DNA of 64,000 bases. Source: Halobacteriales archaeon QS_4_62_28 (GTDB lineage Archaea; Halobacteriota; Halobacteria; Halobacteriales; Haloarculaceae). The stretch lies in assembly GCA_003021685.1 (NCBI GenBank), contig PXRO01000008.1, positions 1 through 64,000 on the forward strand, written 5' to 3'. Of the stretch, positions 1 to 9,040 are shown piece after piece. How positions within the stretch are numbered: the first letter of the stretch is position 1; each line of letters begins with the position of its first letter. The notes below the pieces were generated by a model. The model worked only from the letters and a program-made list of their open reading frames with translations. It was not told where the DNA came from and made no database searches. Both the position numbers and the translations under genes were made by a program.

Positions 1-783
1 GGCCACATCTTTACGGTACCGCCGCGGCATCTCGCCGCCGACCATCATCTCGACGATGTCGTCTTTTACCGCATCGTCCGTGTCGACGGTGCCGACCATA
101 TCGCCGTTGTGTAGGACGGTCGTTCGATCGGCGAGGTCGAAGATTTCGTCGATGCTGTGACTGATGACAAGGATGGTGATCCCCTCATCGTTTAGCGTCT
201 GAATAAGGTTCTGGACGCGCTCTGAAGAGTCGGTCGAAAGTGCCGCGGTCGGTTCGTCCAGAATGACGACGTCGGGATCGGTGACGAGCGTCCGTGCGAT
301 GGCAACGGCCTGTCGCTCCCCTCCCGACAGGAATTCCACGTCGGTCTCGAGGTCAACGTTGAGTTCTAGCCTCGACTCAAGGATCTCCTGTGACCGCTCT
401 TTCATCTGTTTCCAGTCCACTCTTGGAAGCACGCCGAGGAACCGCTTCGTCGGCGTTCGTCCAAGGAAGACGTTCGCGGCAACGGACATCGTATCGACCA
501 GTGCGAGATCCTGGTACACGGTCGCGATGCCGAGCTGTCGGGCATTTTTCGGGTTCTTGACCTCCGTTGGCTCCCCACGGATGTAGATAGTCCCCGAAGA
601 CGGCTGATGGAGACCGACAATGGTTTTAATAAGCGTTGACTTCCCGGAGCCATTGTCGCCGGCCAGTGCGTGAACCTCGCCCTCCTTTAGTGAGAAATCG
701 ATGTCGTTCAGTGCAGTGACGTGACCGAAGTGCTTCGAGATGTCCTCCAATTCGACGATATTGGTAGTACCCGTTTCTTCCAT
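1..783 (-). CDS. Sugar ABC transporter ATP-binding protein (partial, runs off left edge)
   Basis: ATPase of a carbohydrate importer of the RbsA/FrcA type, acting at the inner face of the membrane. The 261 codons visible have no stop. Walker A is GDNGSGKST near residue 43, the signature is LSGGERQ, Walker B is VVILDEPTAAL and the switch is ISHS. An in-frame TAA lies four codons before the ATG, so the start is firm. The visible part matches one ABC domain; whether a second RbsA-like domain follows outside the window cannot be seen. It is downstream of, and co-directional with, the permease at 1017-2063, though separated by 233 bases, which is unusually long. No substrate-binding protein is visible; it may lie beyond the left edge. 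Confidence 0.88.
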   Translation of the reverse strand, partial: MEETGTTNIVELEDISKHFGHVTALNDIDFSLKEGEVHALAGDNGSGKSTLIKTIVGLHQPSSGTIYIRGEPTEVKNPKNARQLGIATVYQDLALVDTMSVAANVFLGRTPTKRFLGVLPRVDWKQMKERSQEILESRLELNVDLETDVEFLSGGERQAVAIARTLVTDPDVVILDEPTAALSTDSSERVQNLIQTLNDEGITILVISHSIDEIFDLADRTTVLHNGDMVGTVDTDDAVKDDIVEMMVGGEMPRRYRKDVA

Positions 784-1016
784 AGATATCCATGATTACA
801 AGGACAAATACATAAAACCACGTTCTCCACAGTAGGCACATCCAGTCCACGTGAATTGCTGGCATTTGTTCCCTTCACCCAGGGCGACGTAGAATACAAT
901 TGGATGGATCGACTCACGGTTACGCCGAATCTTCACCGCTGAAGTGCCTCGGCTACCAGTTAAATGGTGTCGGAGCTGGGAGGTTCGATTCCGAGCGGCC
1001 GAGAACCAGAGTGAAC

Positions 1017-2063
1017 TTACTTGGAGGTGATTCGCTCGCGGAGGCGCGTGTCGAACAGGTAGAAGTAGATTGCCACCAGCAGGACCAGCCCGTTCACGAA
1101 CTGGATTTCCTCGGCCCCGACGCGCAACTGGACCAGGCCGACCTTGATCATGGTCAGGAGGATCAGACCGCCGAAGGCATTCGCGATGCTTCCGCGGCCA
1201 CCGTCGAGACTGATTCCAGCGATGACGGCGGCGGCAAAGGCCGGGAAGAGTTCACCCCGGGCGAGCGTGGGCGTCGCGGCGGTCAGGTACCCGGTGTAGA
1301 GGAGGCCAGCGAGTCCACTGAGCATGCCGGAGATGACGAAGACGAGAAGGACAACCCGCTCTTTCGGAATCCCAGCCGCCTTCGCGGAGTTCTCACTCCC
1401 ACCGACGGCCAGTATCGAGAGGCCGATGCGCGTGTAGTTCATGCCGTACCACGTGAGTGAAAACAGACCGAGAATCAGGATGATTGCGAAGGGAATTCCA
1501 CTGAGGAAGCCGATGGAACCGATCACGGGGATCGCACTCATGGTTCCGCCCCCGACAAACAGATAGCTATCGGGGAGACCGGCAACGGTGCCGGGCGAAA
1601 GGATGACGACCGCACCTCTGAACATGATGTAGATACCGAGCGTCTGTAGGAACGGGTTGATGCCCAAGTAGCCGATGGCGAATCCGTTCACGAGGCCGAT
1701 GATACCGCCAATGACGAGGATCACGAGAATCCCAACGAAGCCCCCCATTCCGGGGAACCACTGGGTGATGAACAAGGCAGTGAACATCGCCGAGAAGCCT
1801 GCGATCGAACCGATGGAGAGGTCGAAGTTCCCGCTAAGGAGGGCAATCGACTCGGCAAGCACGAGCGCTCCGAGTGCCGCGCTGGCATAGAGCATGAACT
1901 CGATGTTCTGATACGACGTGAACGTGCCTGGTAACAGGAGCGAGAAGAGGACGAAGGCCACCGCAACCATCACCCAGATCAAGTTGTCGAGAGCCCACAG
2001 GGCTAAATTGGAGCGTTTTGATGTCACTCCAGTCACCATTTCGGAAAGGGTACTGGTACTCAT
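1017..2063 (-). CDS. Sugar ABC transporter permease (RbsC/BPD_transp_2 family)
   Basis: Integral-membrane subunit of a ribose/fructose/xylose-type importer, 348 aa, the usual family length. About nine to ten hydrophobic segments are seen after a short charged N-terminus, and the central EAA-like loop region (ILAVGGSENSAKAAGI) carries the motif typical of RbsC-like permeases, which contacts the ATPase. The ATG gives the expected N-terminus. It diverges from the cyclase gene at 2309. With the ATPase it most likely imports the sugar acid or a precursor degraded by the enzymes at 2.3-7.4 kb; the substrate itself is inference from position. Confidence 0.9.
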   Translation of the reverse strand: MSTSTLSEMVTGVTSKRSNLALWALDNLIWVMVAVAFVLFSLLLPGTFTSYQNIEFMLYASAALGALVLAESIALLSGNFDLSIGSIAGFSAMFTALFITQWFPGMGGFVGILVILVIGGIIGLVNGFAIGYLGINPFLQTLGIYIMFRGAVVILSPGTVAGLPDSYLFVGGGTMSAIPVIGSIGFLSGIPFAIILILGLFSLTWYGMNYTRIGLSILAVGGSENSAKAAGIPKERVVLLVFVISGMLSGLAGLLYTGYLTAATPTLARGELFPAFAAAVIAGISLDGGRGSIANAFGGLILLTMIKVGLVQLRVGAEEIQFVNGLVLLVAIYFYLFDTRLRERITSK

Positions 2064-2308
2064 TTGATCTAATGTAAGATCGCAATGCGGTCATTTCAAC
2101 GTTGCGGTGGCGGTCGTCTTCTGGGATTTCAGCTCCCGGTGCTCGGCTGTCGCCACCCCTTCGACATCGGCAGCCGGCTGCTCGGTCACTGCCAATCGCA
2201 CGACTCAATATATCGTGACGCCACGTGTGGGGCGCTGCTTGAACTGGGGTGACGTGTGACGCTAATCCAAGGCGAATATTTATTGCGTCACGGTTGGGTA
2301 TGGCACGT

Positions 2309-3010
2309 ATGTTCCAGCCACCCGATGAGATAATCGATTTGAGTAATCCGATCGACGAGACCATCCCGACCTGGCCGACATTCGAGCCGGTCCGCTGTGA
2401 ACAGACGGACTGGGCCGCCCGGGACGGATTCACTATGGAGCGCGTCGAGATGGCGACTCACACGGCGACCCACGTCGATGCCCCGCTTCACTTCATCCCC
2501 GAGGGAAAAACACTCGACGACTTCCCGCTAGAGAAATTTGTGGGGGAAGGTGTCGTCCTCGACCTCTCCGAGCGCGACGGCAAAATCACGATTACGGAGT
2601 CGGAACTGCGCGAGTTCGACCCGGAGATAGAACCCGACGACGTAGTGATGCTTTACACGGGCTGGGATCAATACTACGGGCGCACACCGGAGTATCTCTT
2701 CGAGTTTCCCCACCTATCCGGTAACGCGTCGCAGTACCTGGCCGATCAGGACGCGAAAGCGGTCGGCATCGACACGCCGAGCGTCGGCGGGTGGGTCGAC
2801 GAGGCGCCGGCCCACGGTCCGTCCACGGAGGTCCAACCCGACGAGTCCCACCTTCCGCTGCTTGAAAACGATGTCATTCCCCTTGAGGAACTCCGGAACC
2901 TCGACGAAGTCCTCGCTGGGGAGACATCCCGGCGGGCGTACTTCTGCTTCCCGCCGCTGAACTACCAGAACACAGGCGGCGGTTCAGTCCGCGCCTTCGC
3001 TATGCTATAG
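2309..3010 (+). CDS. Cyclase-family (kynurenine formamidase-like) metal-dependent hydrolase
   Basis: Protein of 233 aa in the cyclase family (PF04199), whose members hydrolyse amide or lactone bonds. The metal-binding motif HTATHVDAPLHF is present in the N-terminal third, followed by YTGWD and the C-terminal FPPLNYQNTGGG block typical of the family. An open frame continues upstream to a GTG at 2249 and an ATG at 2300, but a TATA-like stretch (aatatttatt, about 2275-2284) lies about 25-30 bases before the ATG at 2309, favouring a leaderless start there. In a sugar-acid island a lactonase-like role is possible; this is not shown by the sequence. Confidence 0.85.
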   Translation: MFQPPDEIIDLSNPIDETIPTWPTFEPVRCEQTDWAARDGFTMERVEMATHTATHVDAPLHFIPEGKTLDDFPLEKFVGEGVVLDLSERDGKITITESELREFDPEIEPDDVVMLYTGWDQYYGRTPEYLFEFPHLSGNASQYLADQDAKAVGIDTPSVGGWVDEAPAHGPSTEVQPDESHLPLLENDVIPLEELRNLDEVLAGETSRRAYFCFPPLNYQNTGGGSVRAFAML

Positions 3011-3103
3011 CCCGGCTGCGGAGTAGACTGTTTTTTCCGCCGGCCCTCTTGGCAGTTCGACCATGGATGTATAATACGGTGGAAGGTGTTGGCACGAACG
3101 CAA

Positions 3104-3886
3104 ATGCCAGACTACACCCAGGATTTCGATGGCGAAACGGTATTGATAACGGGGGCAACGTCCGGCATCGGTCGTGAGATTGCCTTACGATTCGGTGCGG
3201 CGGGGGCGACGGTGCTAAACGCCGACATCGAACGCGAACCGAAAGATGCCGACGTCCCGACGCACGAACGCATCCGGGGGGAGGGCGGAGAGGCCGCGTA
3301 CGTCGAGACCGACGTCTCGAACCCCGAGGAGATCGAAGACGCCCTGGTGACTGCACGCGAGTACGGCGGCGTCGACGTGATGGTCAACAACGCCGGCCTG
3401 TTCATCGGTGGGGACTTCCTCGACATCACTCCGGCAGAATTCGACTCGATCTTCGGGGTGAACGCGAAAGGGGTCTTCTTCGGCTGTCAGGCGGCCGCCG
3501 CGGACATGATCGATCGCGGTGTCGAGGGATCCATCGTTAATACCGCCTCGATCAGTTCGTGGATGGCACAACACGACCAGGTCCAATACGACGCGACGAA
3601 GGGCGCGGTGAAAATGGTCACGCGCGGTGCTGCACTCGAACTCGCCGAGCACGGCATCCGCGTCAATGGCGTCGGGCCCGGTCAGATCGCGACCGAGTTC
3701 ATCGAGGACTGGTCGGAGGACGCCCCGCAGGCGGCAAAAGAGGAGGAATTTCTCAAGCCGGTTCCGCTCGGGCGGGCCGGTTATCCCAGGGACGTCGCCG
3801 GTGCGGTACTCTTCCTCGCGAGCGAGGACGCCGCGTACATTTCGGGGGAGATCATCATGGTCGACGGCGGCTGGCAGATCATCTAA
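3104..3886 (+). CDS. SDR-family oxidoreductase
   Basis: Classical short-chain dehydrogenase/reductase of 260 aa using NAD(P). The cofactor motif TGATSGIG is at residues about 17-24, the structural NNAG follows VMV, and the catalytic Ser and YxxxK (YDATK) are in order, with the C-terminal SGEIIMVDGGW characteristic of 3-oxoacyl-reductase/sugar dehydrogenase types. The ATG at 3104 is about 30 bases after a tataata element at 3070, so a leaderless start is likely. Co-directional with the cyclase gene and inside the sugar-acid cluster; a hydroxy-acid or sugar dehydrogenase is the reasonable guess. Confidence 0.9.
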   Translation: MPDYTQDFDGETVLITGATSGIGREIALRFGAAGATVLNADIEREPKDADVPTHERIRGEGGEAAYVETDVSNPEEIEDALVTAREYGGVDVMVNNAGLFIGGDFLDITPAEFDSIFGVNAKGVFFGCQAAAADMIDRGVEGSIVNTASISSWMAQHDQVQYDATKGAVKMVTRGAALELAEHGIRVNGVGPGQIATEFIEDWSEDAPQAAKEEEFLKPVPLGRAGYPRDVAGAVLFLASEDAAYISGEIIMVDGGWQII

Positions 3887-3899
3887 ACCGCCGAGGCCG

Positions 3900-4898
3900 T
3901 CAGTCAGCAGTTGCGACCCGCGCGGCGGTTTCGACTGCATCGATCAAGCTCGCTTCCGAGGCGATTCCCTGCCCTGCGATGTCGAATGCGGTGCCGTGGT
4001 CAACGCTCGTCCGCACGATAGGCAACCCGATTGTCATGTTAACGCCGCTGACGGTCCGATCCGACAGCGCACCGAGCATCTTGACGGGAATGTGACCCTG
4101 GTCGTGATACATCGCGACGACCGCGTCGTATTGCCCGCCAGCTGCTTGCTTGAAGACAATGTCTGGCGATTCCGGACCGACGACATCGATGCCGTTCTCG
4201 ACGGCCCCCTCGACGGCCGGTTTGATCTCCTCGGCGTCCTCGTTGCCGAGGAGACCGCCGTCGCTCGCGTGCGGATTCAGTCCCGCGGCGGCAATCGTGG
4301 GATCAGCAACGCCGAGTCCCTCGAGGGCACTAGCTGTTACCTCGATTGTGGCCAGCACATTGTCGCTGGTTACCTGCTCGACAGCCTCGCGCAACGAAAT
4401 ATGGGTTGATACGTGACTCACTCGAAGCTGATCTTCGATTAACAGCATCGCGTAATTCTCGGTGTTAGTATGGGATGCTAACATCCCGGTATGCCCAGCA
4501 AAATCGCTTCCCGCCATGCGGGTCGCCTGTTTGTTGATGGGCGCTGTCGCAATCGCGTCGATGTCTCCGGCTTTGGCGAACTCGATGGCGCGCTGAATGT
4601 AGGCGAGGCTCGCTTCACCGTATTCTTCATGCAGTTCCCCGTATTCGACGTCGTCGATCAGCCCGAAGTCGAGGACGGGTATCTCCTCGGGAGCCCCGAA
4701 TTCAAACGACTCGCCAACTCGCCGGACAGTCAGTGGGCTGTCACAGACATCGATCGAGGACTTCAGCACGGCCGCGTCCCCGAAAACGACGACCCGAGCG
4801 TGCTCCCGCAGATCGGGGTACGCCTTGATAATTATCTCGCTACCGATCCCGGCGGGATCGCCCATCGTTACGGCTACTATCGGCTTTTGGGTCGACAT
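3900..4898 (-). CDS. pdxA2: PdxA-family dehydrogenase, probably 4-phospho-D-threonate/erythronate 3-dehydrogenase (PdxA2)
   Basis: NAD-dependent oxidative decarboxylase family of 332 aa. Family marks include TMGDPAGIGSEI at the N-terminus, FAGHTGMLA in the middle and MYHDQGHIPVKML with downstream TIGLPIVRTSVDHGTAFDIAG. Family members either make vitamin B6 (PdxA) or degrade phosphorylated four-carbon acids (PdxA2). The gene directly upstream is a DUF1537 kinase, and that pairing is the established signature of D-threonate catabolism, in which the kinase product is oxidised and decarboxylated to dihydroxyacetone phosphate. The catabolic role is therefore preferred. It follows the kinase gene by 56 bases on the same strand. 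Confidence 0.88.
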   Translation of the reverse strand: MSTQKPIVAVTMGDPAGIGSEIIIKAYPDLREHARVVVFGDAAVLKSSIDVCDSPLTVRRVGESFEFGAPEEIPVLDFGLIDDVEYGELHEEYGEASLAYIQRAIEFAKAGDIDAIATAPINKQATRMAGSDFAGHTGMLASHTNTENYAMLLIEDQLRVSHVSTHISLREAVEQVTSDNVLATIEVTASALEGLGVADPTIAAAGLNPHASDGGLLGNEDAEEIKPAVEGAVENGIDVVGPESPDIVFKQAAGGQYDAVVAMYHDQGHIPVKMLGALSDRTVSGVNMTIGLPIVRTSVDHGTAFDIAGQGIASEASLIDAVETAARVATAD

Positions 4899-4954
4899 AC
4901 AGTATCAATCAGAACGAGGAAAGTAAACGATTTCGGACGGTAGACCAACGCTCG

Positions 4955-6187
4955 TCAGGTGTGCCGCAAGTAATGCAAAGAGCGCGTGATCGCATCACTA
5001 TCGCCAAACCCACCGGCTTTCGTCACAAGTCGCGTGGTCGTGCCGTCAGCCGTTTCCAACTGTGCGATCGGGATTCCGCTTGCGATTTCCCGCCCAGTTA
5101 GTTCGACAGAATCGACATCCAAGGTGGAAAGGACGTTGCTCGCCACGGCTCCGCCGGTTGCGAATATGTCAACGGGACCGATTTCCTCCCAGCAAGCGGC
5201 CGCTGCGATGCGAAGTGATCGGAGGACTCGTTCCTCTACGTCGTCTCGATCAAGTCCCAACGCTGTCCCCGCCGCCAGAGCCTCGTCAATGCTCGCCGAC
5301 GTGTTCACTGAGGTGATTACGCCGACGCGGTGGGTTTCGATCGCATCAAGGACACGAGCCGCCGCGGCATCTCCTGCTCGTCGCGGCGACTCCACCGCGG
5401 CCTCGCAATCGATGGCCACCACGCGCTCGCCCGGGACGCCGGAGAGTTGTTCGATCGTTCGCTCGTTGGTACTCCCAACGACGCCAAGTACCGCACTGGC
5501 GTCGGAGGGGCCAATCAAAGGTGCGACCTGATTCGCAAGTCCCGCCGAGCCGACATACACCGCCGCGTCGACTCGCTGGCCCACGTTTGCGATGGTAGCG
5601 AGGTGGGATTCGGTGGACGCGTCACAGACCAGAGCGGCGGAGTCGCTGCCCGTCGGAATCGAATCGATTGCGTCGACGACCGCTGTCTCACCCCCGGCTA
5701 TCACGTCGATGGCCACGTGCTCGACGGGGTACTCGATATCAGACAGCAACTCGACGATGTTTGAGGTCGACGGCGCGTTTTCCCCCTCGTAGTCGCCGCT
5801 GGCCGTGATTGGCTCACCGTCGACTAGCTGATAACCCCCGACGGTCACACGTCCGTTGCCGGGGAACGCCGGAGCGACGAGTGCGATGCCTGGACCAAGG
5901 CTATCTAAGGCACCCGCTACCTCCGCGGCGACGTTGCCCCGCAAGGTCGAGTCCACTTTCTTGTAGACGGTCCCGGCCCCGTGGTTCGCCGTTAATTCCG
6001 CGACCGTCTTTCGCGCCCGCTCAGCCGATGTCGACCGCGTGCCAGTCTCAACGACGAGTATGTCCGCAGCGACCTCGACCTCCCTTGGCACTGAACTCAC
6101 CACGGTCTGCAGGCCGGCCTTCGAGAACTGATAGCCGGTATCGATTGCCCCCGTCAGGTCGTCCGCGATGACGAGTCCATCGTACAT
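4955..6187 (-). CDS. Four-carbon acid sugar kinase (DUF1537 family)
   Basis: ATP-dependent kinase of 410 aa that phosphorylates acid sugars such as threonate or erythronate at the 4-position. The N-terminal domain begins VIADDLTGAIDTGYQF, the typical DUF1537 substrate-side signature (ADDLTGA), then KVDSTLRG; the C-terminal nucleotide-binding domain contains FATGGAVASNVL and the near-terminal KAGGFG. The open frame extends upstream over the dehydratase stop, but the ATG at 6187 starts exactly at the family N-terminus, 40 bases after that gene. Neighbouring PdxA2 suggests the D-threonate-type route. The exact substrate is not readable from sequence. Confidence 0.88.
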   Translation of the reverse strand: MYDGLVIADDLTGAIDTGYQFSKAGLQTVVSSVPREVEVAADILVVETGTRSTSAERARKTVAELTANHGAGTVYKKVDSTLRGNVAAEVAGALDSLGPGIALVAPAFPGNGRVTVGGYQLVDGEPITASGDYEGENAPSTSNIVELLSDIEYPVEHVAIDVIAGGETAVVDAIDSIPTGSDSAALVCDASTESHLATIANVGQRVDAAVYVGSAGLANQVAPLIGPSDASAVLGVVGSTNERTIEQLSGVPGERVVAIDCEAAVESPRRAGDAAAARVLDAIETHRVGVITSVNTSASIDEALAAGTALGLDRDDVEERVLRSLRIAAAACWEEIGPVDIFATGGAVASNVLSTLDVDSVELTGREIASGIPIAQLETADGTTTRLVTKAGGFGDSDAITRSLHYLRHT

Positions 6188-6227
6188 GGTCAAAGAGGTA
6201 ATCTGTCGACCCGGCGTTGATGCTCGC

Positions 6228-7403
6228 TCATTCGTACACGTGGACGCTGCCTGTCGCGTTGGCTTCGATGAAGTCCCAGTCGTACTCGATGCCGAGCCCG
6301 GGGTCGTCCGGTACCGGTACCGTACCGTCCGAAGATACTGTCCCAAGGGCATCGGAGTAGTCGCCTGCATAGACCGGTGGGAGAGTGTTCTCGCAGTTCG
6401 GGTGGACGAGCGACAGTTCGTAGTAGTTGGTGTTACGCGTCGCGGCCATACAGTGGCGCTGGGCTGGCCCGGTTGCGTGGAACTCCACGTCCAAACCGAA
6501 TCCCTCGGCGACGTGAGCGATCTTCATCGCGCCGGTGATGCCGCCGTCGTACTCGGGATCGGCCCGGACGAAGTCCGTCGCCCCCTGGGCAACGAAATCG
6601 CTGTGGAGTTCAAGGCCGCGGACATGCTCAGTCTGTAGGACCGGCGTATCGAGTGCATCGTTGAGACGTTCGTGAGCATGCATGGAGATTCCGCCGTCAC
6701 GATAGGGATCTTCGTACCAAAAGTACCCCTGCTCGTCAAGCGCGCGCCCCACTTTCAACGCGTCCGCGTACGTCTCGTATTCGCAAGCGGGATCGAGCAT
6801 GAGATCCATGTCGTCGCCAACGCGCTCGCCGACTTCACGGACCATCGCCACTTCACGGTCGATGTTGCGATCTTCGTCGGAGCCGCCCCAGCTGTGAATC
6901 TTGTATCCGCCGTAACCGAGATTCCGACAGGTTTCGCCAAAGTCCGCGAAGGCCTCCGGAGAATCCAGTCCCCCGTTCGTATCGCCAAAGTACGTCGAGG
7001 CGTAAGTCGGAAGCTCCGTTCGATAGCTGCCAAGCAGTTCGTGGATCGGTGCGTCGTGATACTTCCCCGCAATGTCCCAGAGAGCGATGTCGATCGGCCC
7101 GATTCCCATCCGGTCGTACTTCCGCAACGCGCGTTTGACCTCGCTCCAGAGCCGCTCGCGGTGCAGCGGGTTTTTTCCTATCAGGTAGTCTGCAAACATG
7201 TTGATCTGGGCCGCACCCGGGGAGTTGCCGCCGACGTACCGCCCGGTGATACCCTCGTTCGTGAATATCTCGATAGCAAAGAGCTTCCGCTCCATTTGGC
7301 TACCGGGGTCGTATACCGGATTGAACCCGTTCCCGTCAGTCCCGACGTCCTCAAGAGGAAAACTGAACTCTGTCGACTCTATTCGCTCTATTTCCAACGC
7401 CAT
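6228..7403 (-). CDS. Enolase-superfamily sugar-acid dehydratase (mandelate racemase subgroup)
   Basis: Protein of 391 aa that should abstract the proton alpha to a carboxylate and eliminate water from a sugar acid. Visible active-site residues are K168-x-H170 (YKIH), metal ligands D204 (LDP), E231 (YEDP) and E259 (TEH), an Asp at 282 or 286 and H309 (EFHATGP), the His-Asp pair of the mandelate racemase subgroup. A TATA-like ctattatat at 7422-7430 lies about 24 bases before the ATG, fitting a leaderless transcript that would continue into the kinase and pdxA2 genes. Substrate could be a C4 to C6 aldonate; four-carbon is favoured by neighbours only. Confidence 0.87.
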   Translation of the reverse strand: MALEIERIESTEFSFPLEDVGTDGNGFNPVYDPGSQMERKLFAIEIFTNEGITGRYVGGNSPGAAQINMFADYLIGKNPLHRERLWSEVKRALRKYDRMGIGPIDIALWDIAGKYHDAPIHELLGSYRTELPTYASTYFGDTNGGLDSPEAFADFGETCRNLGYGGYKIHSWGGSDEDRNIDREVAMVREVGERVGDDMDLMLDPACEYETYADALKVGRALDEQGYFWYEDPYRDGGISMHAHERLNDALDTPVLQTEHVRGLELHSDFVAQGATDFVRADPEYDGGITGAMKIAHVAEGFGLDVEFHATGPAQRHCMAATRNTNYYELSLVHPNCENTLPPVYAGDYSDALGTVSSDGTVPVPDDPGLGIEYDWDFIEANATGSVHVYE

Positions 7404-7478
7404 GATATGGCGAATGCGTGTCTATTATATGGCTTTTGGGGTGGACGCAAGCCCGACCTGTTCGACCCTGGCCCCGCC

Positions 7479-8246
7479 TCACTTCGAGAGGATTTTGAGC
7501 TGGATCTCGTCCGTCGCGGCCGTCACGAGGTCGGGAACAGTCTCTGAGAAGCGCTTGCCGTCCATCCGATGTTTGGGCCCGGATACGGCGACTGAGCCAA
7601 GGACCTCCCCTTCGTGAATGATCGGGCTAGCGACAGCGCGCCAACCTTCGAGGTTTTCGCCGTCGTTGATCGCATATCTCTTCTCCCTGATCTCAGCCAG
7701 TTCCTCACGCAGTTCCGCTTCTCTGGTAATAGTCTGGTCGGTCTTCCGCACCAGTCCCCTCTCAGCGATGATCTCGTCAATACGACTCTCGGGCAAGTGT
7801 GCGAGGATCGCTTTGCCTCCCGCGATGTCGTGTAGCGTCGTCCGCCGTCCGACGTGGCCATACGGCTGGACCGAGTCTTTCCCAGTGGCCTTTTCGACGA
7901 AGACGGCGTGTCCACCTTCCTCAACGATAAACCACGAGATTCCACCAACTTTATCGATGATTTCGCGAAGCGACCCCCTGACGATGTCGATAATGTCGAT
8001 ACCGTTCCGGACGCCTTCGCCAAGTTCGAGGAACTGCAAGCCCAACCGATATTTGTTACCGTCTTGGATCAGGTACCCAGAGTTTTTCATGGTTGCCAGG
8101 TACGTGTGAACGGTCCCTTTGGAGAGGCCCATCTCTTCGGTAAGTTCACCGAGGGTTGCTTCCCCGTTATCATGAAGGTATTCGATAAAATCAAACGTGT
8201 TCTCAGTCGCGTTTATCTTCCTGCCGGGCGTTGTTGTGTCACTCAT
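7479..8246 (-). CDS. IclR-family transcriptional regulator
   Basis: DNA-binding regulator of 255 aa. Residues about 10-65 form the N-terminal winged helix (TLGELTEEMGLSKGTVHTYLATMKNSGYL) and residues about 75-250 the IclR effector domain (GRRTTLHDIAGGKAILAHLP, VASPI, GSVAVSGP). It lies just upstream of the dehydratase-kinase-pdxA2 genes on the same strand and is the obvious local regulator of the sugar-acid island, probably responding to a pathway acid. A TATA-like tatattg near 8270-8276 sits about 25 bases before its ATG. No clear shared operator was recognised by eye in front of the island promoters. Confidence 0.93.
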   Translation of the reverse strand: MSDTTTPGRKINATENTFDFIEYLHDNGEATLGELTEEMGLSKGTVHTYLATMKNSGYLIQDGNKYRLGLQFLELGEGVRNGIDIIDIVRGSLREIIDKVGGISWFIVEEGGHAVFVEKATGKDSVQPYGHVGRRTTLHDIAGGKAILAHLPESRIDEIIAERGLVRKTDQTITREAELREELAEIREKRYAINDGENLEGWRAVASPIIHEGEVLGSVAVSGPKHRMDGKRFSETVPDLVTAATDEIQLKILSK

Positions 8247-8249
8247 ACG

Positions 8250-9040
8250 TAGACGTGGGGTTTACAAGACAATATACATTTGGTCCGGATCGCCCCGGAG
8301 ATGGGTCAACACGCTCGCAAACAAGTTGAGGTTTCGCCCAGACAAGAGTCGTCCGATGGATCGCTGCAATGTAAGGCCACTCGTCAAAACCGGCCAGTTA
8401 ATCGGAAAACAACACCGTTCGATGTTATCAAATCGTTTCCCGGGGGCTCGCGGCCCGAAAACCAGCTTATTCAGACGGACCGTTCACCAGGAGTGCACGT
8501 CGGTTGGTACATCGATGCCGGCTGGAATCGAAAACAGCGCGGGCATTAAAGTACGATACCGGCGAGGCTGTGTCGGCGCGGATTGCCCGCTTGCGGCATC
8601 GAGTTTCCGTCGAATCAGTGACCAATCGTACAGGGTGATGTCCCGCTACGTATGCCGCTTTATCGGGTTGGGATAATCGTCAGTCCGATGGTTCTACTCG
8701 GGCCATTGAGCAGTCGGTTACTTCCGATCGCAACTTGGCTAGGCTGGCAGCAGCCGGACGGGAACACCCCACCACCCTCTTCGTTATTATCAAATACAAA
8801 GTCGCCACTGCAGCTACCGTTCGTGCACTACAATTCGTTTTACAAACCTAATTTTGTAATGGGTACGGTCACTCAAATCCAACCACGTATCCGACCGAGA
8901 GGAACAATTTCGGAAGTATCATAAGATTTATTTAAATATATAAATTATAATAAAATCCTTCGCCTATTCCAGCTCATCCATAGAAAACCCGGCGGTTTAA
9001 TCGCCAACACCGCTGTATAGATGTATAATCAACTATTTCG
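8250..9040. other. Gene-free region with an AT-rich stretch
   Basis: About 800 bases with no convincing gene on either strand; the short open frames lack haloarchaeal codon bias or any recognisable domain. The last part, about 8920-8975, is very AT-rich (runs such as atttatttaaatatataaat) against a GC-rich background and lies directly before the CRISPR-like repeats. That position and composition fit a CRISPR leader. The rest could be decayed sequence of an old insertion. Confidence 0.5.

Noticed and set aside
884-1000. tRNA-like T-loop (ggttcgattcc) between the ABC permease and ATPase genes
   Set aside because: The flanking bases do not form a T-stem, and no anticodon arm or acceptor stem could be folded around it; probably chance.
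8280-8924. Short plus-strand open frames after the IclR gene
   Set aside because: No haloarchaeal codon bias, no acidic composition and no domain; treated as non-coding.
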